Notes under the pieces: generated by a model | The model's input: only the letters and a program-made list of their open reading frames with translations | The model's database searches: none | What the model was told of the DNA's origin: nothing | Assembly: GCA_023424015.1 (NCBI GenBank) | Contig: JAFAEM010000006.1 | Location: 124,001-188,000 of the forward strand | Direction of reading: 5' to 3' | DNA length: 64,000 nucleotides | Source: Bacteroidota bacterium | Lineage (GTDB): Bacteria > Bacteroidota > Bacteroidia > Chitinophagales > Chitinophagaceae | Program-made: the position numbers and the translations under genes | In this document: positions 52,868-61,566 of the stretch, piece by piece | How the letters are laid out: every line of letters starts with the position of its first letter | How positions within the stretch are numbered: the first letter of the stretch is position 1

Positions 52868-54163
52868 CTAATTTTCATTTGCTTTTAATGACGTGATAAG
52901 TGGCGACTCCACCATTCTAATAGTATTGTCGTCATTTAACGGTAATGCCGGCAGGGTGATAAAGCGGGTAAGCAGGGCGCTCACGAAATACAGACCTGCA
53001 AGTATCCAGATAACTCCTTCCGCGCCTACACTACCAATAAATCCCCAGACTATTGCAGGACCCACAAACACTGCGAGACCCGCTCCAAGATTAAGTATGG
53101 CCATGGCTGCGCCTTTATCTTTTTGAACCAGTGAAGGAACCAGTGCAGATAATGGTACATAACCAGCCAGGCAGGCTCCCCATGCAATGCCAGCAATCAT
53201 CACCAGCCAGTAGTTTCCAGGTGCGTATTGAGGAATATAAAAAAGCAATAAAGTTGTCAGGGCGCAACCTATGCCTCCGAACCAGGTGATCGTTTGGCGC
53301 CAGCCCAGCCTATCACCCACAAAACCGAATATCAGGTTGAATACAATATTGCTGGTAAAGATGGTGCCCCAGATATACAACCACTCGGTTGTGTTAAATC
53401 CGTATGTTGCCATATAAGTTGGCAGAAATACCGGAAATGCAAACTGGGCGGTGGTATTGATGACCCTGACAATTCCGCCGAGCGCCACCTTAGGTTCAGT
53501 CTTAACAATTGTCAAACCTTTTTTCAACTCCTTCCATTTGTTCTCCTGTGCTTCTTTATTAGGCTGAAAAGGTGCCTTGTTTAATACCAGCGCGAACAAA
53601 GCGCCAAGCAATACCCAGAATATAGCGCTCCACAATGCCGGAATATGGCCCAACTCGCGAATGGCCCAGCTCGAATAAAAAGCCCCAAGCACATTCAGAC
53701 CGCCGGTAAATACAAACCAGAACCAACCGACCGCCCGCCCCAGCATGCCTGGCGGGGTTGCATATGATACCCATACTAAAAATGAATAAGCAAATAAGGG
53801 ATAACCAAAACCCCGTAGGGCATAGGTAACTATCATGGTTGGAAAATGAAGCGTCTCCATGCCAATCCCAATAAAACCGACGGTGCCTGCCAGGTAAATT
53901 ATTAACCCGATCAACATGGTTTTGCGCGGTGTAAATGATTCTGCCATCACTCCCGAAAACCAGGATGCGATCGCAATTGTAACACCATAGGCTGTGAAGA
54001 GTGTAGCTGTTTGCTGGATAGTCATGCCCCTTTCAATCAGGTAGGGACTCAGCCAGCCCTGCTCCATCCCATCACCCATCATAAACAATAATATGCCGAG
54101 AAATCCCGACAGCAGGGATGAAGGAATTCCGAGTTTTTGTATAACAGCATCATTTATTCGCAT
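52868..54163 (-). CDS. MFS transporter of polyol-permease (RbtT/DalT/CsbX) type
   Basis: The 431-residue protein has 12 hydrophobic segments. The start GIPSSLLSGFLGILLFMMGDGMEQGWLSPYLIERG is typical of the RbtT/DalT/CsbX group, which carries ribitol, D-arabitol and related polyols with protons. ESFTPRKTMLIG after helix 2 is the MFS loop motif. A positively charged central loop (about 200-225) separates the halves. It is encoded between the phosphoesterase and dehydrogenase genes with short gaps. Ribitol, glycerol or another polyol freed from phosphodiesters is an attractive but unproven cargo. Confidence 0.88.
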   Translation of the reverse strand: MRINDAVIQKLGIPSSLLSGFLGILLFMMGDGMEQGWLSPYLIERGMTIQQTATLFTAYGVTIAIASWFSGVMAESFTPRKTMLIGLIIYLAGTVGFIGIGMETLHFPTMIVTYALRGFGYPLFAYSFLVWVSYATPPGMLGRAVGWFWFVFTGGLNVLGAFYSSWAIRELGHIPALWSAIFWVLLGALFALVLNKAPFQPNKEAQENKWKELKKGLTIVKTEPKVALGGIVRVINTTAQFAFPVFLPTYMATYGFNTTEWLYIWGTIFTSNIVFNLIFGFVGDRLGWRQTITWFGGIGCALTTLLLFYIPQYAPGNYWLVMIAGIAWGACLAGYVPLSALVPSLVQKDKGAAMAILNLGAGLAVFVGPAIVWGFIGSVGAEGVIWILAGLYFVSALLTRFITLPALPLNDDNTIRMVESPLITSLKANEN

Positions 54164-54191
54164 ATGGCGTAGTTTATGTTTGTTTTATTAC

Positions 54192-55298
54192 CTAGTCGAA
54201 CCGAATCGTAAACTCATTCCGCTCATCTTTTTTCCAGGCATACTGTTGGGTTGTAGGTGAAATCCCAAACAATGGCGAAAAGGTTTTTACTTTCACCGTT
54301 TTGCCATCAGGAAAAAATTCTAATATGCGGATCCAGCCATCACCACCATTACCACTTCTACCGCCGCCACCCAGCGATTGTGCATCGAACAAAACCTGGT
54401 GCACAGATTTACCTGCACTATTTTTGTCTAAACGGTATCCTTCGCCTGAGATATGTCCGCATAGCACCATTTCAATATTGGTCGACGGTTGCACCAGTTT
54501 CTCCCAGATCTGCCGGCCATTGTTAGCTAATGGCATTTTAACATGCGGTGCTTTCTGGATCATGTTATTTATATTGTATGGTTCCCAGAACAACCATTTA
54601 ATTTCACCAGTCGTATGTTTATCTTTATTGCTTAGGTAATTATGTGTGATCATCACTACCCGGTGATCCCTGTACTGTTCCAGGGCAGCGATCTTTTTAG
54701 CCCATGTAAGTACGGAATCACGGGGGCCGTATTCAAGATTCATGAATAAATAATCCTTGCCATGAAGACCTTTCAACTCGTATGCGGCATTTTCTATGGT
54801 GGGAACCCCTTCCTCACTCCGGGTATTCTGAACCAGGTATTTTTGGTTTAAGTAATTCCGGTCAATGCTAAAGAATTCCGAGTACCGCGAACTACGCTTT
54901 CCCTGCCTGTCAACGCTGTAATCATGGTTCCCGGTAGCAGCGATATAGGGTACTTTGTGGTCAAGTCTTGCAAATGCTTTAGAAACCGCTTCCCATTGAC
55001 GTTGTGTGGTTTGGTCACCATCATAGTCGCGGTTGATCTTTTCGTTATTATGTACGAGGTCACCTACACAGACGACCATCTTTACATTGAGTGAATCAAT
55101 ATTGTCTTCGATCCAGGCTGTAATAAGATCAAGTAAAGGCTGGTTTCTTCCCCATTTTACATAATTCTGAATATCAGGTACCATGATCAGCGACCATGAA
55201 TCCTTTTGTTCCAGGCGCGGCTTCTCATAATTCCCCTGCGCCAGAACGGGACTGGTAAAAAGAAAAAACAGTAAACAACCTGTAATAAACTTCTTCAT
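54192..55298 (-). CDS. Secreted calcineurin-like metallophosphoesterase
   Basis: The 368-residue protein has a Sec signal (to about residue 20, VLAQ). The metallophosphoesterase blocks appear in order: VPDIQNY (about 41; the second position of the usual D-x-H pair is Gln), CVGDLVHNN (about 77), ATGNHDYS (about 120), MITHNYL (about 215) and LCGHISGEG (about 279). It should bind two metal ions and cut phosphomono- or diesters outside the cytoplasm. The Gln for His change also occurs in some family members, so activity is not ruled out. It lies between an EEP-fold gene and the polyol permease gene, 10 and 28 bp away. Confidence 0.88.
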   Translation of the reverse strand: MKKFITGCLLFFLFTSPVLAQGNYEKPRLEQKDSWSLIMVPDIQNYVKWGRNQPLLDLITAWIEDNIDSLNVKMVVCVGDLVHNNEKINRDYDGDQTTQRQWEAVSKAFARLDHKVPYIAATGNHDYSVDRQGKRSSRYSEFFSIDRNYLNQKYLVQNTRSEEGVPTIENAAYELKGLHGKDYLFMNLEYGPRDSVLTWAKKIAALEQYRDHRVVMITHNYLSNKDKHTTGEIKWLFWEPYNINNMIQKAPHVKMPLANNGRQIWEKLVQPSTNIEMVLCGHISGEGYRLDKNSAGKSVHQVLFDAQSLGGGGRSGNGGDGWIRILEFFPDGKTVKVKTFSPLFGISPTTQQYAWKKDERNEFTIRFD

Positions 55299-55308
55299 TC
55301 TTAAATAA

Positions 55309-56223
55309 TTATTCTATTACAAAATCAGCTTGCATAAAAAAATGATCACTTGGAAACTTTCCTTCTTTCGAATCCCTGATAATCGTGGAGGCCGAAGTTT
55401 TCAACTTCCCCTTATACCAGATAAAATCGATTCTGCCTTTTGAAGCTGCTTTCTCGTATTTCGTGCCCTGAAACTCATGCCCGGTATAACCAGCCTCGCC
55501 GGCGCCGTGTATAGTTTCATAAGCTTCCAGCCATCCAACCTTTCTAACTGGATCAAACACCCTGCTATCATGTCGCGTATTGAAATCTCCTGCCATGATC
55601 TGGGCAAAACCAGGTGGATATTGTGCACTTTCTTCCACTACCATCTTTGCCTGCCTGATCTTTGCTTCACCCGAGACATGATCCAGGTGCAGGTTAATAA
55701 CCCGCAATTCACGGCCTGAACTCTTTTCACGCAGTCTTACCCAGTTGGCATGTCGCGCCCTGGCTGTATCCCAGGATTTACTTCCTGCCACCAGTGGTGT
55801 TTCAGAAAGCCAGTATGTACCGCCCCCCAACAAATGATAACGACTGTTGGAAAACAGGATGGGATTTTTGGCAATACCGTGGTAACCGGTTGCATGCATA
55901 TCCATTTCAGGTCCATCGAAACCAAAGAGCTGATACGAGGGAAAACTTTTTCTGAAATCTTCGGCCTGTACTTTTAATACTTCCTGCAGGCATATGATGT
56001 CAGCATTTTTGTCTTTTATGATCTCTATACAAATATTTTTTCGGCTTGACCAGCCAACACCTTTTGTTTCATCCTCATCCAGTGCCACACGAATATTGCA
56101 ACTCAGGACACGATGACTATCAAGTTTCTCCTTTGATTCTTCTGATGTCATGCCCAGGGATGGTAGTGCGGGTAATAATGCTGTCGCACCAAGTCCTTTT
56201 AAAAAATGTCTCCTGCTTGTCAT
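55309..56223 (-). CDS. Tat-exported endonuclease/exonuclease/phosphatase (EEP) fold enzyme
   Basis: The 304-residue protein has a twin-arginine signal (TSRRHFLKG, residues 2-10). The EEP fold is shown by LSCNIRVALD (about 40), ICLQEVLK with the metal Glu (about 81), INLHLDHVSGEAKIRQ (about 180), MAGDFNTRHDS (about 208) and the final KFPSDHFFMQADF with catalytic Asp-His (about 290). The family includes sphingomyelinases, inositol-phosphate phosphatases and nucleases. Here an exported phosphodiesterase or phosphatase is more likely than a DNase, given the operon. A second EEP gene lies three genes upstream and has a Sec signal instead. Confidence 0.88.
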   Translation of the reverse strand: MTSRRHFLKGLGATALLPALPSLGMTSEESKEKLDSHRVLSCNIRVALDEDETKGVGWSSRKNICIEIIKDKNADIICLQEVLKVQAEDFRKSFPSYQLFGFDGPEMDMHATGYHGIAKNPILFSNSRYHLLGGGTYWLSETPLVAGSKSWDTARARHANWVRLREKSSGRELRVINLHLDHVSGEAKIRQAKMVVEESAQYPPGFAQIMAGDFNTRHDSRVFDPVRKVGWLEAYETIHGAGEAGYTGHEFQGTKYEKAASKGRIDFIWYKGKLKTSASTIIRDSKEGKFPSDHFFMQADFVIE

Positions 56224-56240
56224 ATAAGCGTGATTAAGAT

Positions 56241-57644
56241 CTATGACGCCAGTGCTTCCCGGCCAATGCGCAGGTAAGCGCCTTCATCAAGTAATTCCTG
56301 CTGTAATTTTTTTACATCCACATCACGTGGTTGTATCCCGTTTCTCACCGCCATTTTCGCGGCACGGCCGGCGGCTTCACCCATAGCCATACATGGTGCC
56401 ATCACACGGATCGCTGACATAGCTTCATGCGTGGTGGATATGCAACGCCCTGCAACGATCAGGTTCTTTACCTGCTGCGGAATAAGCGAACGATAAGGAA
56501 TATCATAACAGTCGCCACACCATTCGAGGGTGCAGCCACCACCTTGCGGATGATGTATATCGAGGGGGTAACTCGCTACTGCAATCGCGTCATCAAAATG
56601 ACGGCAGGACATGATATCCTCGCGTGTCATGGTATACAACCCGTTGATACGACGGGTTTCCCTGATTCCTAAAAATGGTGCTGTTTTCAGAAAATACGCA
56701 TTCTCAAAGCCCGGCACATAATCGACCAGGTAGTTTTGTATATCGTGTATTTGTTTACGGCCTTCAATCTCACCATAGCTCAGGCTGGCCGGATCAGTAC
56801 CATTTACGCCATTCACCCTGGTCATATTCACCCATACCTCGCCTTTTCGAAGTCCGGTGATCAGGATCGTACGCTCCGTGGTGAGTGTAAGTCCGGCGTC
56901 TTGTGCTTTCTTCACCAGGTTACGCATTCCTACGAGGACGAACTGGTTGTTTTGGCCAAAATATTCTGCGGGAATAAAATCTGTGAGGTAGGTCCTTGGT
57001 TCTTCTGCCACACTGGTCCTTAGCTTTTCAGTATCTACGCCACCCAGGCAAAACATGAGTGTAGGAGGCTGCACGCCACCCTGCTCATTACCATATTCAC
57101 AGGGTACGCCGGCACGATATGCCACATCAGCATCACCGCTGCAATCAATAACAACTTTGGCTAGCAACGCTTCGCGACCCGCTTTGCTTTCAATGATCAC
57201 ACCTTTGAGCTCATCACCTTCTTTTACCACACTTGCACAAAACGCGTAGAACAAAACGTCTACACCGGCGTCTACCAGCATTTGAAGGGCGACTGTTTTT
57301 ACAGCCTCAGGTTCCACGAGTGTAAGGCTCATGTGGAGTGGACAGGGGCGGTGCTCGCTGGATGCATCGACGGCCTTGAGGCGATCAATGAGTTTTTGGG
57401 GCAAACCTTTGATGATCTGGTTTCCTTTTTGCCCCAAAAATCCAAGGATTGGCAACCCGATGGTCATATTGCCACCCACAAAACTGCGGCTTTCCACGAG
57501 TGTCACACTGAGTCCGTCCCCGGCTGCTGCAAGAGCGGCCATGATACCCGATGGGCCTCCACCAATAACAAGCACATCTGACTTCTTACGAACAGGAATC
57601 TCCCTTCCCGTTTCTGATATGGAGTTTTTATTATTGTTTTCCAT
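56241..57644 (-). CDS. FAD-dependent oxidoreductase (FAD_oxidored family)
   Basis: The 467-residue cytoplasmic protein has an FAD-binding Rossmann start, VLVIGGGPSGIMAALAAA (about residues 25-42), and VESRSFVGGNMT after it. VVIDCSGDADVAYRAGVPCEYG near residue 165 and NLIVAGRCISTTHEAMSAIRVMAPCMAMGEAAG near 392 are the typical end motifs of this family, which is common in Bacteroidota glycan loci. It probably oxidises a sugar, polyol or its acid. No membrane anchor or signal is seen. It sits between the two EEP-type export genes with 17- and 27-bp gaps. Confidence 0.88.
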   Translation of the reverse strand: MENNNKNSISETGREIPVRKKSDVLVIGGGPSGIMAALAAAGDGLSVTLVESRSFVGGNMTIGLPILGFLGQKGNQIIKGLPQKLIDRLKAVDASSEHRPCPLHMSLTLVEPEAVKTVALQMLVDAGVDVLFYAFCASVVKEGDELKGVIIESKAGREALLAKVVIDCSGDADVAYRAGVPCEYGNEQGGVQPPTLMFCLGGVDTEKLRTSVAEEPRTYLTDFIPAEYFGQNNQFVLVGMRNLVKKAQDAGLTLTTERTILITGLRKGEVWVNMTRVNGVNGTDPASLSYGEIEGRKQIHDIQNYLVDYVPGFENAYFLKTAPFLGIRETRRINGLYTMTREDIMSCRHFDDAIAVASYPLDIHHPQGGGCTLEWCGDCYDIPYRSLIPQQVKNLIVAGRCISTTHEAMSAIRVMAPCMAMGEAAGRAAKMAVRNGIQPRDVDVKKLQQELLDEGAYLRIGREALAS

Positions 57645-57671
57645 GTATAGTATATTTCATTAGTATTTTAA

Positions 57672-58907
57672 TCAGGTCAAAACAGTTTCTTTTGGCTTTT
57701 CCGGCTTTACCATCGTCCAAAGAATTAATACCGCCAGCGGATGCAGGAAGGCCATCGCGAAAAATATTTTTTCCGCGCCGATCGTACCGATAAGCTGGCC
57801 CACAAAAAAGTTGAAAAGTACAGCACCCAGGGCTCCAAATCCACCGGCAATTCCCAACACACTGGCTACATTCTTCGCAGGAAATGCTTCCGCAACAACA
57901 ACACTGATCGTAAACAACCAGCTCAGGCAGGCAATGGCTACTACACTAAACAACACCAGGGTCGACCAGGCTGAACTTAAATATGGTGTTAACGCGCAAA
58001 GCGGGCTTAAAAAAGCGATTGCGGTAAGCATGATCTTTCTTGCTCTCAAAGGTGTGATTCCTTTTCTTACCAAACGATCGGACCACATGGAAGTACCAAT
58101 GGCGCCCAGATCCGCAAACAGAAAGGGAATCCAGCCAAACATTCCCACCTGTGCCAGTGTAAGTCCCGACTCTTCCTGTAAGTATCCCGGTAACCAAAAC
58201 AGGCAGAAGTACCAAACCGGGTCGCTGACAAATCTGATGAGGAGAATACCCCAAAGACTGCGTGTTGACCATAATTGTTTCCACTCAAAAGCCGGTGCGG
58301 ATGCAGTATTATTAGCGTTGATAGATTCCTTCAGGATATGAGCTGGTGGATCGCGATAGACCAGTTTCCACAACACAGCAATAATTAACCCGATTGCACC
58401 CATGGCAATAAAAGCGGTTTGCCAGCTATACGTTAATGCCAGCCATGCAATAACGGGTGGCGCGATGATTGCACCAATCGAACTGCCGGCTACACATAGG
58501 CTGTTGGCTGTTGCGCGCAATTTTCCGGGAAACCAAACCGTGATCACCTTCAACTGTGCCGGGAAATTTGTCGGTTCAGCAGCACCCAGTAGTGCACGAA
58601 AAAAACCAAACTGGCCAATCGATCTTGATATCCCACCTCCAATACATGCTATAGACCAGGTAATGATCCCATAAAACATCACCAGTTTTGCACCAAACCG
58701 GTCTACCATCCATCCTGTCACCGGATACATGATTGCATAAAAGATGGTAAAAAGATTTAGGATCATGGCATACCCGTTATCATCCAATTCAAATTCGGTT
58801 TTCAGGATCGGCTTCAACACCGACACGATCTGCCGGTCGACATAGTTGAAGACTATGGCAAGGAAAATGATGGCGACAATAAACCAGCGTCTTGTTTCGG
58901 GCTTCAT
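57672..58907 (-). CDS. MFS transporter, anion:cation symporter (ACS)-like
   Basis: The protein has 411 residues from the ATG at 58907 (MKPETRRW); an upstream start at 58961 would overlap the previous gene by 26 bp and adds an unconvincing N-terminus. Twelve membrane segments are expected. NYVDRQIVSVLKPILKTEF near residue 22 and GWMVDRFGAKLVMFYG near 65 are features of the ACS (hexuronate/phthalate/glycerate) group, and FRALLGAAEPTNFPAQLKVITVWFPGKLRATA is its strongest signature. It likely imports an organic anion such as a sugar acid or phosphorylated compound. The gene is 28 bp after an EEP gene and 27 bp before the FAD oxidoreductase gene. Confidence 0.88.
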   Translation of the reverse strand: MKPETRRWFIVAIIFLAIVFNYVDRQIVSVLKPILKTEFELDDNGYAMILNLFTIFYAIMYPVTGWMVDRFGAKLVMFYGIITWSIACIGGGISRSIGQFGFFRALLGAAEPTNFPAQLKVITVWFPGKLRATANSLCVAGSSIGAIIAPPVIAWLALTYSWQTAFIAMGAIGLIIAVLWKLVYRDPPAHILKESINANNTASAPAFEWKQLWSTRSLWGILLIRFVSDPVWYFCLFWLPGYLQEESGLTLAQVGMFGWIPFLFADLGAIGTSMWSDRLVRKGITPLRARKIMLTAIAFLSPLCALTPYLSSAWSTLVLFSVVAIACLSWLFTISVVVAEAFPAKNVASVLGIAGGFGALGAVLFNFFVGQLIGTIGAEKIFFAMAFLHPLAVLILWTMVKPEKPKETVLT

Positions 58908-58935
58908 AAGGTTTATAATTTTACTACCCCTGGAT

Positions 58936-59838
58936 TTAATCGTTAATACTACATTCCACAAAAACTGGGTAGTGATCTGATAGCTGCTCCGTCTCTATGT
59001 CCTGGATAATTCCTGATTTTTTTACAGTGGCTGCCATCGTTTTATTCAACCATATATAATCAATACGTTTTTCCCTGCCACTATTCCCTGCGTGCGACCG
59101 GGTCGGGGCAGAAGATTTAAACACCTTACTTGTGAGATAATGTGAATCCTCAAAGCCTGCTGCCAGCATTTTATTTGTGACAGTGTAATCGATCTTGCCA
59201 TTGTCGAGGTTATTCCGGTAAATGATCTTACCCTTTACAATAGGCAGTCCGCTTTTGGGTTCCAGCCGACCCTCTGATTTCAACATGGATGGTAAAAGCT
59301 TCTGATCGTATTGTGCTGCTTGGGCATCCACATAAGCCAGGGCATTAAAGTCACCGGCGACCAGGATCTTCTCACCTTTTGGTAACAGCTTCGCATGGGC
59401 TAAAACCCGATCGATATCAGCTCGCCTGCTTTTTACATCGAATGGTGATAAATGCGTAACAAATACATGGATACCTTTAATGTTGCCATATAAATAGGAA
59501 TGCCACATATTGGTCGTTACATGTTGAACCATCACGATCGGATATTTTGAACTGATCCCGATCGGGTGAGTAACTCCTGTATTTATTACAGCATAAGGGT
59601 GTCCATACTTCGCTGCCAGTTCCTCCAGCCTCTCGGCAGTAAACCCATTCAGTTCCTGGAAGGTAAAAATATCAGCGTTTTGTTTATTGGCCCATTCTAC
59701 AAATCTCTTTTCAAGAAGACTGTCGTTATTAAACCCATGCAAAACATTATAATTTACAATCCTTAACCTGGCAGGCTCCTGGGCATGCACGGCTCCCGTC
59801 AAAGCCAGGAGGCTAAAAAGAAATAAAAAAAATCGCAT
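58936..59838 (-). CDS. Secreted EEP-fold phosphodiesterase/phosphatase
   Basis: The protein has 300 residues from the ATG at 59838 (a TTG three codons earlier is unlikely). A Sec signal (MRFFLFLFSLLALTGAVHAQ) is followed by RIVNYNVLHGFN (about 27), FTFQELNGF with the metal Glu (about 58), FVTHLSPFDV (about 130), ILVAGDFNALA (about 160) and a C-terminal LSDHYPVFVE with Asp-His (about 285). This is a complete endonuclease/exonuclease/phosphatase active site. It lies directly after the SusD gene, so it probably acts first on imported or surface-bound substrate. The fold is certain; the substrate is not. Confidence 0.9.
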   Translation of the reverse strand: MRFFLFLFSLLALTGAVHAQEPARLRIVNYNVLHGFNNDSLLEKRFVEWANKQNADIFTFQELNGFTAERLEELAAKYGHPYAVINTGVTHPIGISSKYPIVMVQHVTTNMWHSYLYGNIKGIHVFVTHLSPFDVKSRRADIDRVLAHAKLLPKGEKILVAGDFNALAYVDAQAAQYDQKLLPSMLKSEGRLEPKSGLPIVKGKIIYRNNLDNGKIDYTVTNKMLAAGFEDSHYLTSKVFKSSAPTRSHAGNSGREKRIDYIWLNKTMAATVKKSGIIQDIETEQLSDHYPVFVECSIND

Positions 59839-59874
59839 GTATATCAACTTGTCTTTTTTTGCTTCACAGTTAGT

Positions 59875-61545
59875 TTACCAATTAGGGTTTTGTACAAGTG
59901 CCGGGTTAGTCTGTAATTCGACCGGGTTAATCGGCCACAGATAATCTCTTTGGGGATTAAATACCATTGTTTCTATAACCCGCAGGATTGATTTGTTTGG
60001 AATATTAGAATAATCCGGAGTCGTGTTTTCGTCTAAAGTGGGAGGAGCAACCAAAAATGCGGTTTTACTATTACCGTATCTCGGACCATTCATCACTTCT
60101 TCTGCAATCCTCCATCTTCTAATATCGAACAGGCGGCGACCTTCCATGGCCAGCTCGATTTTACGCTCTCTTCTTACAAAGGAACGGAGATCCTGTTGGC
60201 TTAGGCCATCCGGCACATCAGGCATACCTGCCCGGTTGCGTACTTTGTTGATGGCGTCATATACTGATTCGTCAATGTCATTCGCTTCTATCTTAGCTTC
60301 CGCATACATCAATAGAAGATCCGCATATCTCATCAAAATAATATCTCCTTCATTCTCCTGCGTAAAACCCAGGTCTCTTGAATTTGTCCACTTTCTCCAT
60401 AGGTAGCTTGTAAATGTAGCAAATGCATTCGTGGCATCGGTGTTGTTGACGCGCACAGCCGGATTTACATTATAGTTCCAAACCCGGGTACTATCCGGAT
60501 GTGTTTCAAACTGGAAACCAAGATAAACTGTACCCGGTACTGCTATGGTCATATGCAACCTCGGATCCCTGTTCTCATAAGGCTTAGCGGGATTGTATAA
60601 GGGTGATTTATCTATTGTCAGCCCGTCGATGCACTCATAAGAATCAACCATGGCCTGGGTAGGAACCTCATTTGACACGCCTGCAGAAAGACGGGAGCCA
60701 AACTGGCGAAGTATGATATGGTCATCAATGCCTCTCAGATATTGCATAGTGAAGATCCTTTCCTTAGAAGTTTCCCCATCATAAGTAAAGAGCTGACCAT
60801 AATTGGGATGTAAGCTGTAGTATCCCAGGTCTATCGCAGTCTTCGCTGCCTGTGCTGCCACGGTCCAGCGGCTATCACAAAGTGCGGCATATGCTTTCAA
60901 AAACCAGGCAGCGACATTGGTCGCACGACCGGAATGACCCGAATAAGACAGAGGCAGCGCAGGAGCAATCTCATCCATTTCCTGAAGTATCCAGTCTATA
61001 ATTTCGCTCTTCGGTGTCCTTGCCATTGTTGCTTCAGCAAGGGTGATACTTTTAGTGACGAGAGGAACGTCCCCAAAAAAACCTGTGAGATAAAAATAGC
61101 TGTAAGCTCTTAAAAACCGCGCCTCTGCAATTACCTGATTAAGATAATCCGCTGCCACCGCACCATCGGCATTGTGTATATTGTCCAGCAGAAAATTTGT
61201 TCTTGCAATTACTGCATAAAAATCTGCCCATGCATTTGTAGTTGTAGCATTATTACTCGCTGCCGTTCCGTTACCCAAAGAACCGATTGGTGATGCGTCA
61301 CGATTCCAGTTAATGTCGGTAGTGCAGTCGAGTGTTACTATCCAGGGCATAGCTCCCTTTAGACTTATGCGGTCAACTATCCTTTGGTAACATCCTATCA
61401 GACCCATATCAACCTCAGTTTTATTATTAAAAAATGAAGCGGACGAGGGGCTGTCGAGTGGTAATTTCTCCAGCAGATCCTTTTTGCATCCCGGGGAGAA
61501 AATCAGGCTAAATGCCAGTATGCTAAATAATATTCTTGATTTCAT
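59875..61545 (-). CDS. SusD/RagB-type surface binding lipoprotein 3
   Basis: The 556-residue protein has a lipoprotein signal with FSPGCKKD (Cys 19), followed by LLEKLPLDSPSSASFFNNKTEVD, the usual SusD start. ARFLRAYSYFYLTGFFGDVPLVT near residue 145, RYADLLLMYAEAKIEAND near 415 and the C-terminal ERKIELAMEGRRLFDIRRWRIAEE near 463 are clear family marks. It works with the SusC protein 21 bp upstream. The following genes suggest the bound ligand carries phosphodiester groups. Confidence 0.94.
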   Translation of the reverse strand: MKSRILFSILAFSLIFSPGCKKDLLEKLPLDSPSSASFFNNKTEVDMGLIGCYQRIVDRISLKGAMPWIVTLDCTTDINWNRDASPIGSLGNGTAASNNATTTNAWADFYAVIARTNFLLDNIHNADGAVAADYLNQVIAEARFLRAYSYFYLTGFFGDVPLVTKSITLAEATMARTPKSEIIDWILQEMDEIAPALPLSYSGHSGRATNVAAWFLKAYAALCDSRWTVAAQAAKTAIDLGYYSLHPNYGQLFTYDGETSKERIFTMQYLRGIDDHIILRQFGSRLSAGVSNEVPTQAMVDSYECIDGLTIDKSPLYNPAKPYENRDPRLHMTIAVPGTVYLGFQFETHPDSTRVWNYNVNPAVRVNNTDATNAFATFTSYLWRKWTNSRDLGFTQENEGDIILMRYADLLLMYAEAKIEANDIDESVYDAINKVRNRAGMPDVPDGLSQQDLRSFVRRERKIELAMEGRRLFDIRRWRIAEEVMNGPRYGNSKTAFLVAPPTLDENTTPDYSNIPNKSILRVIETMVFNPQRDYLWPINPVELQTNPALVQNPNW

Positions 61546-61566
61546 AATTTCTTGTTTTGACGGTTT

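Noticed and set aside
57811..58341. 176-codon frame opposite the ACS-type MFS gene
   Set aside because: It is a shadow of a transporter gene, with no independent evidence.
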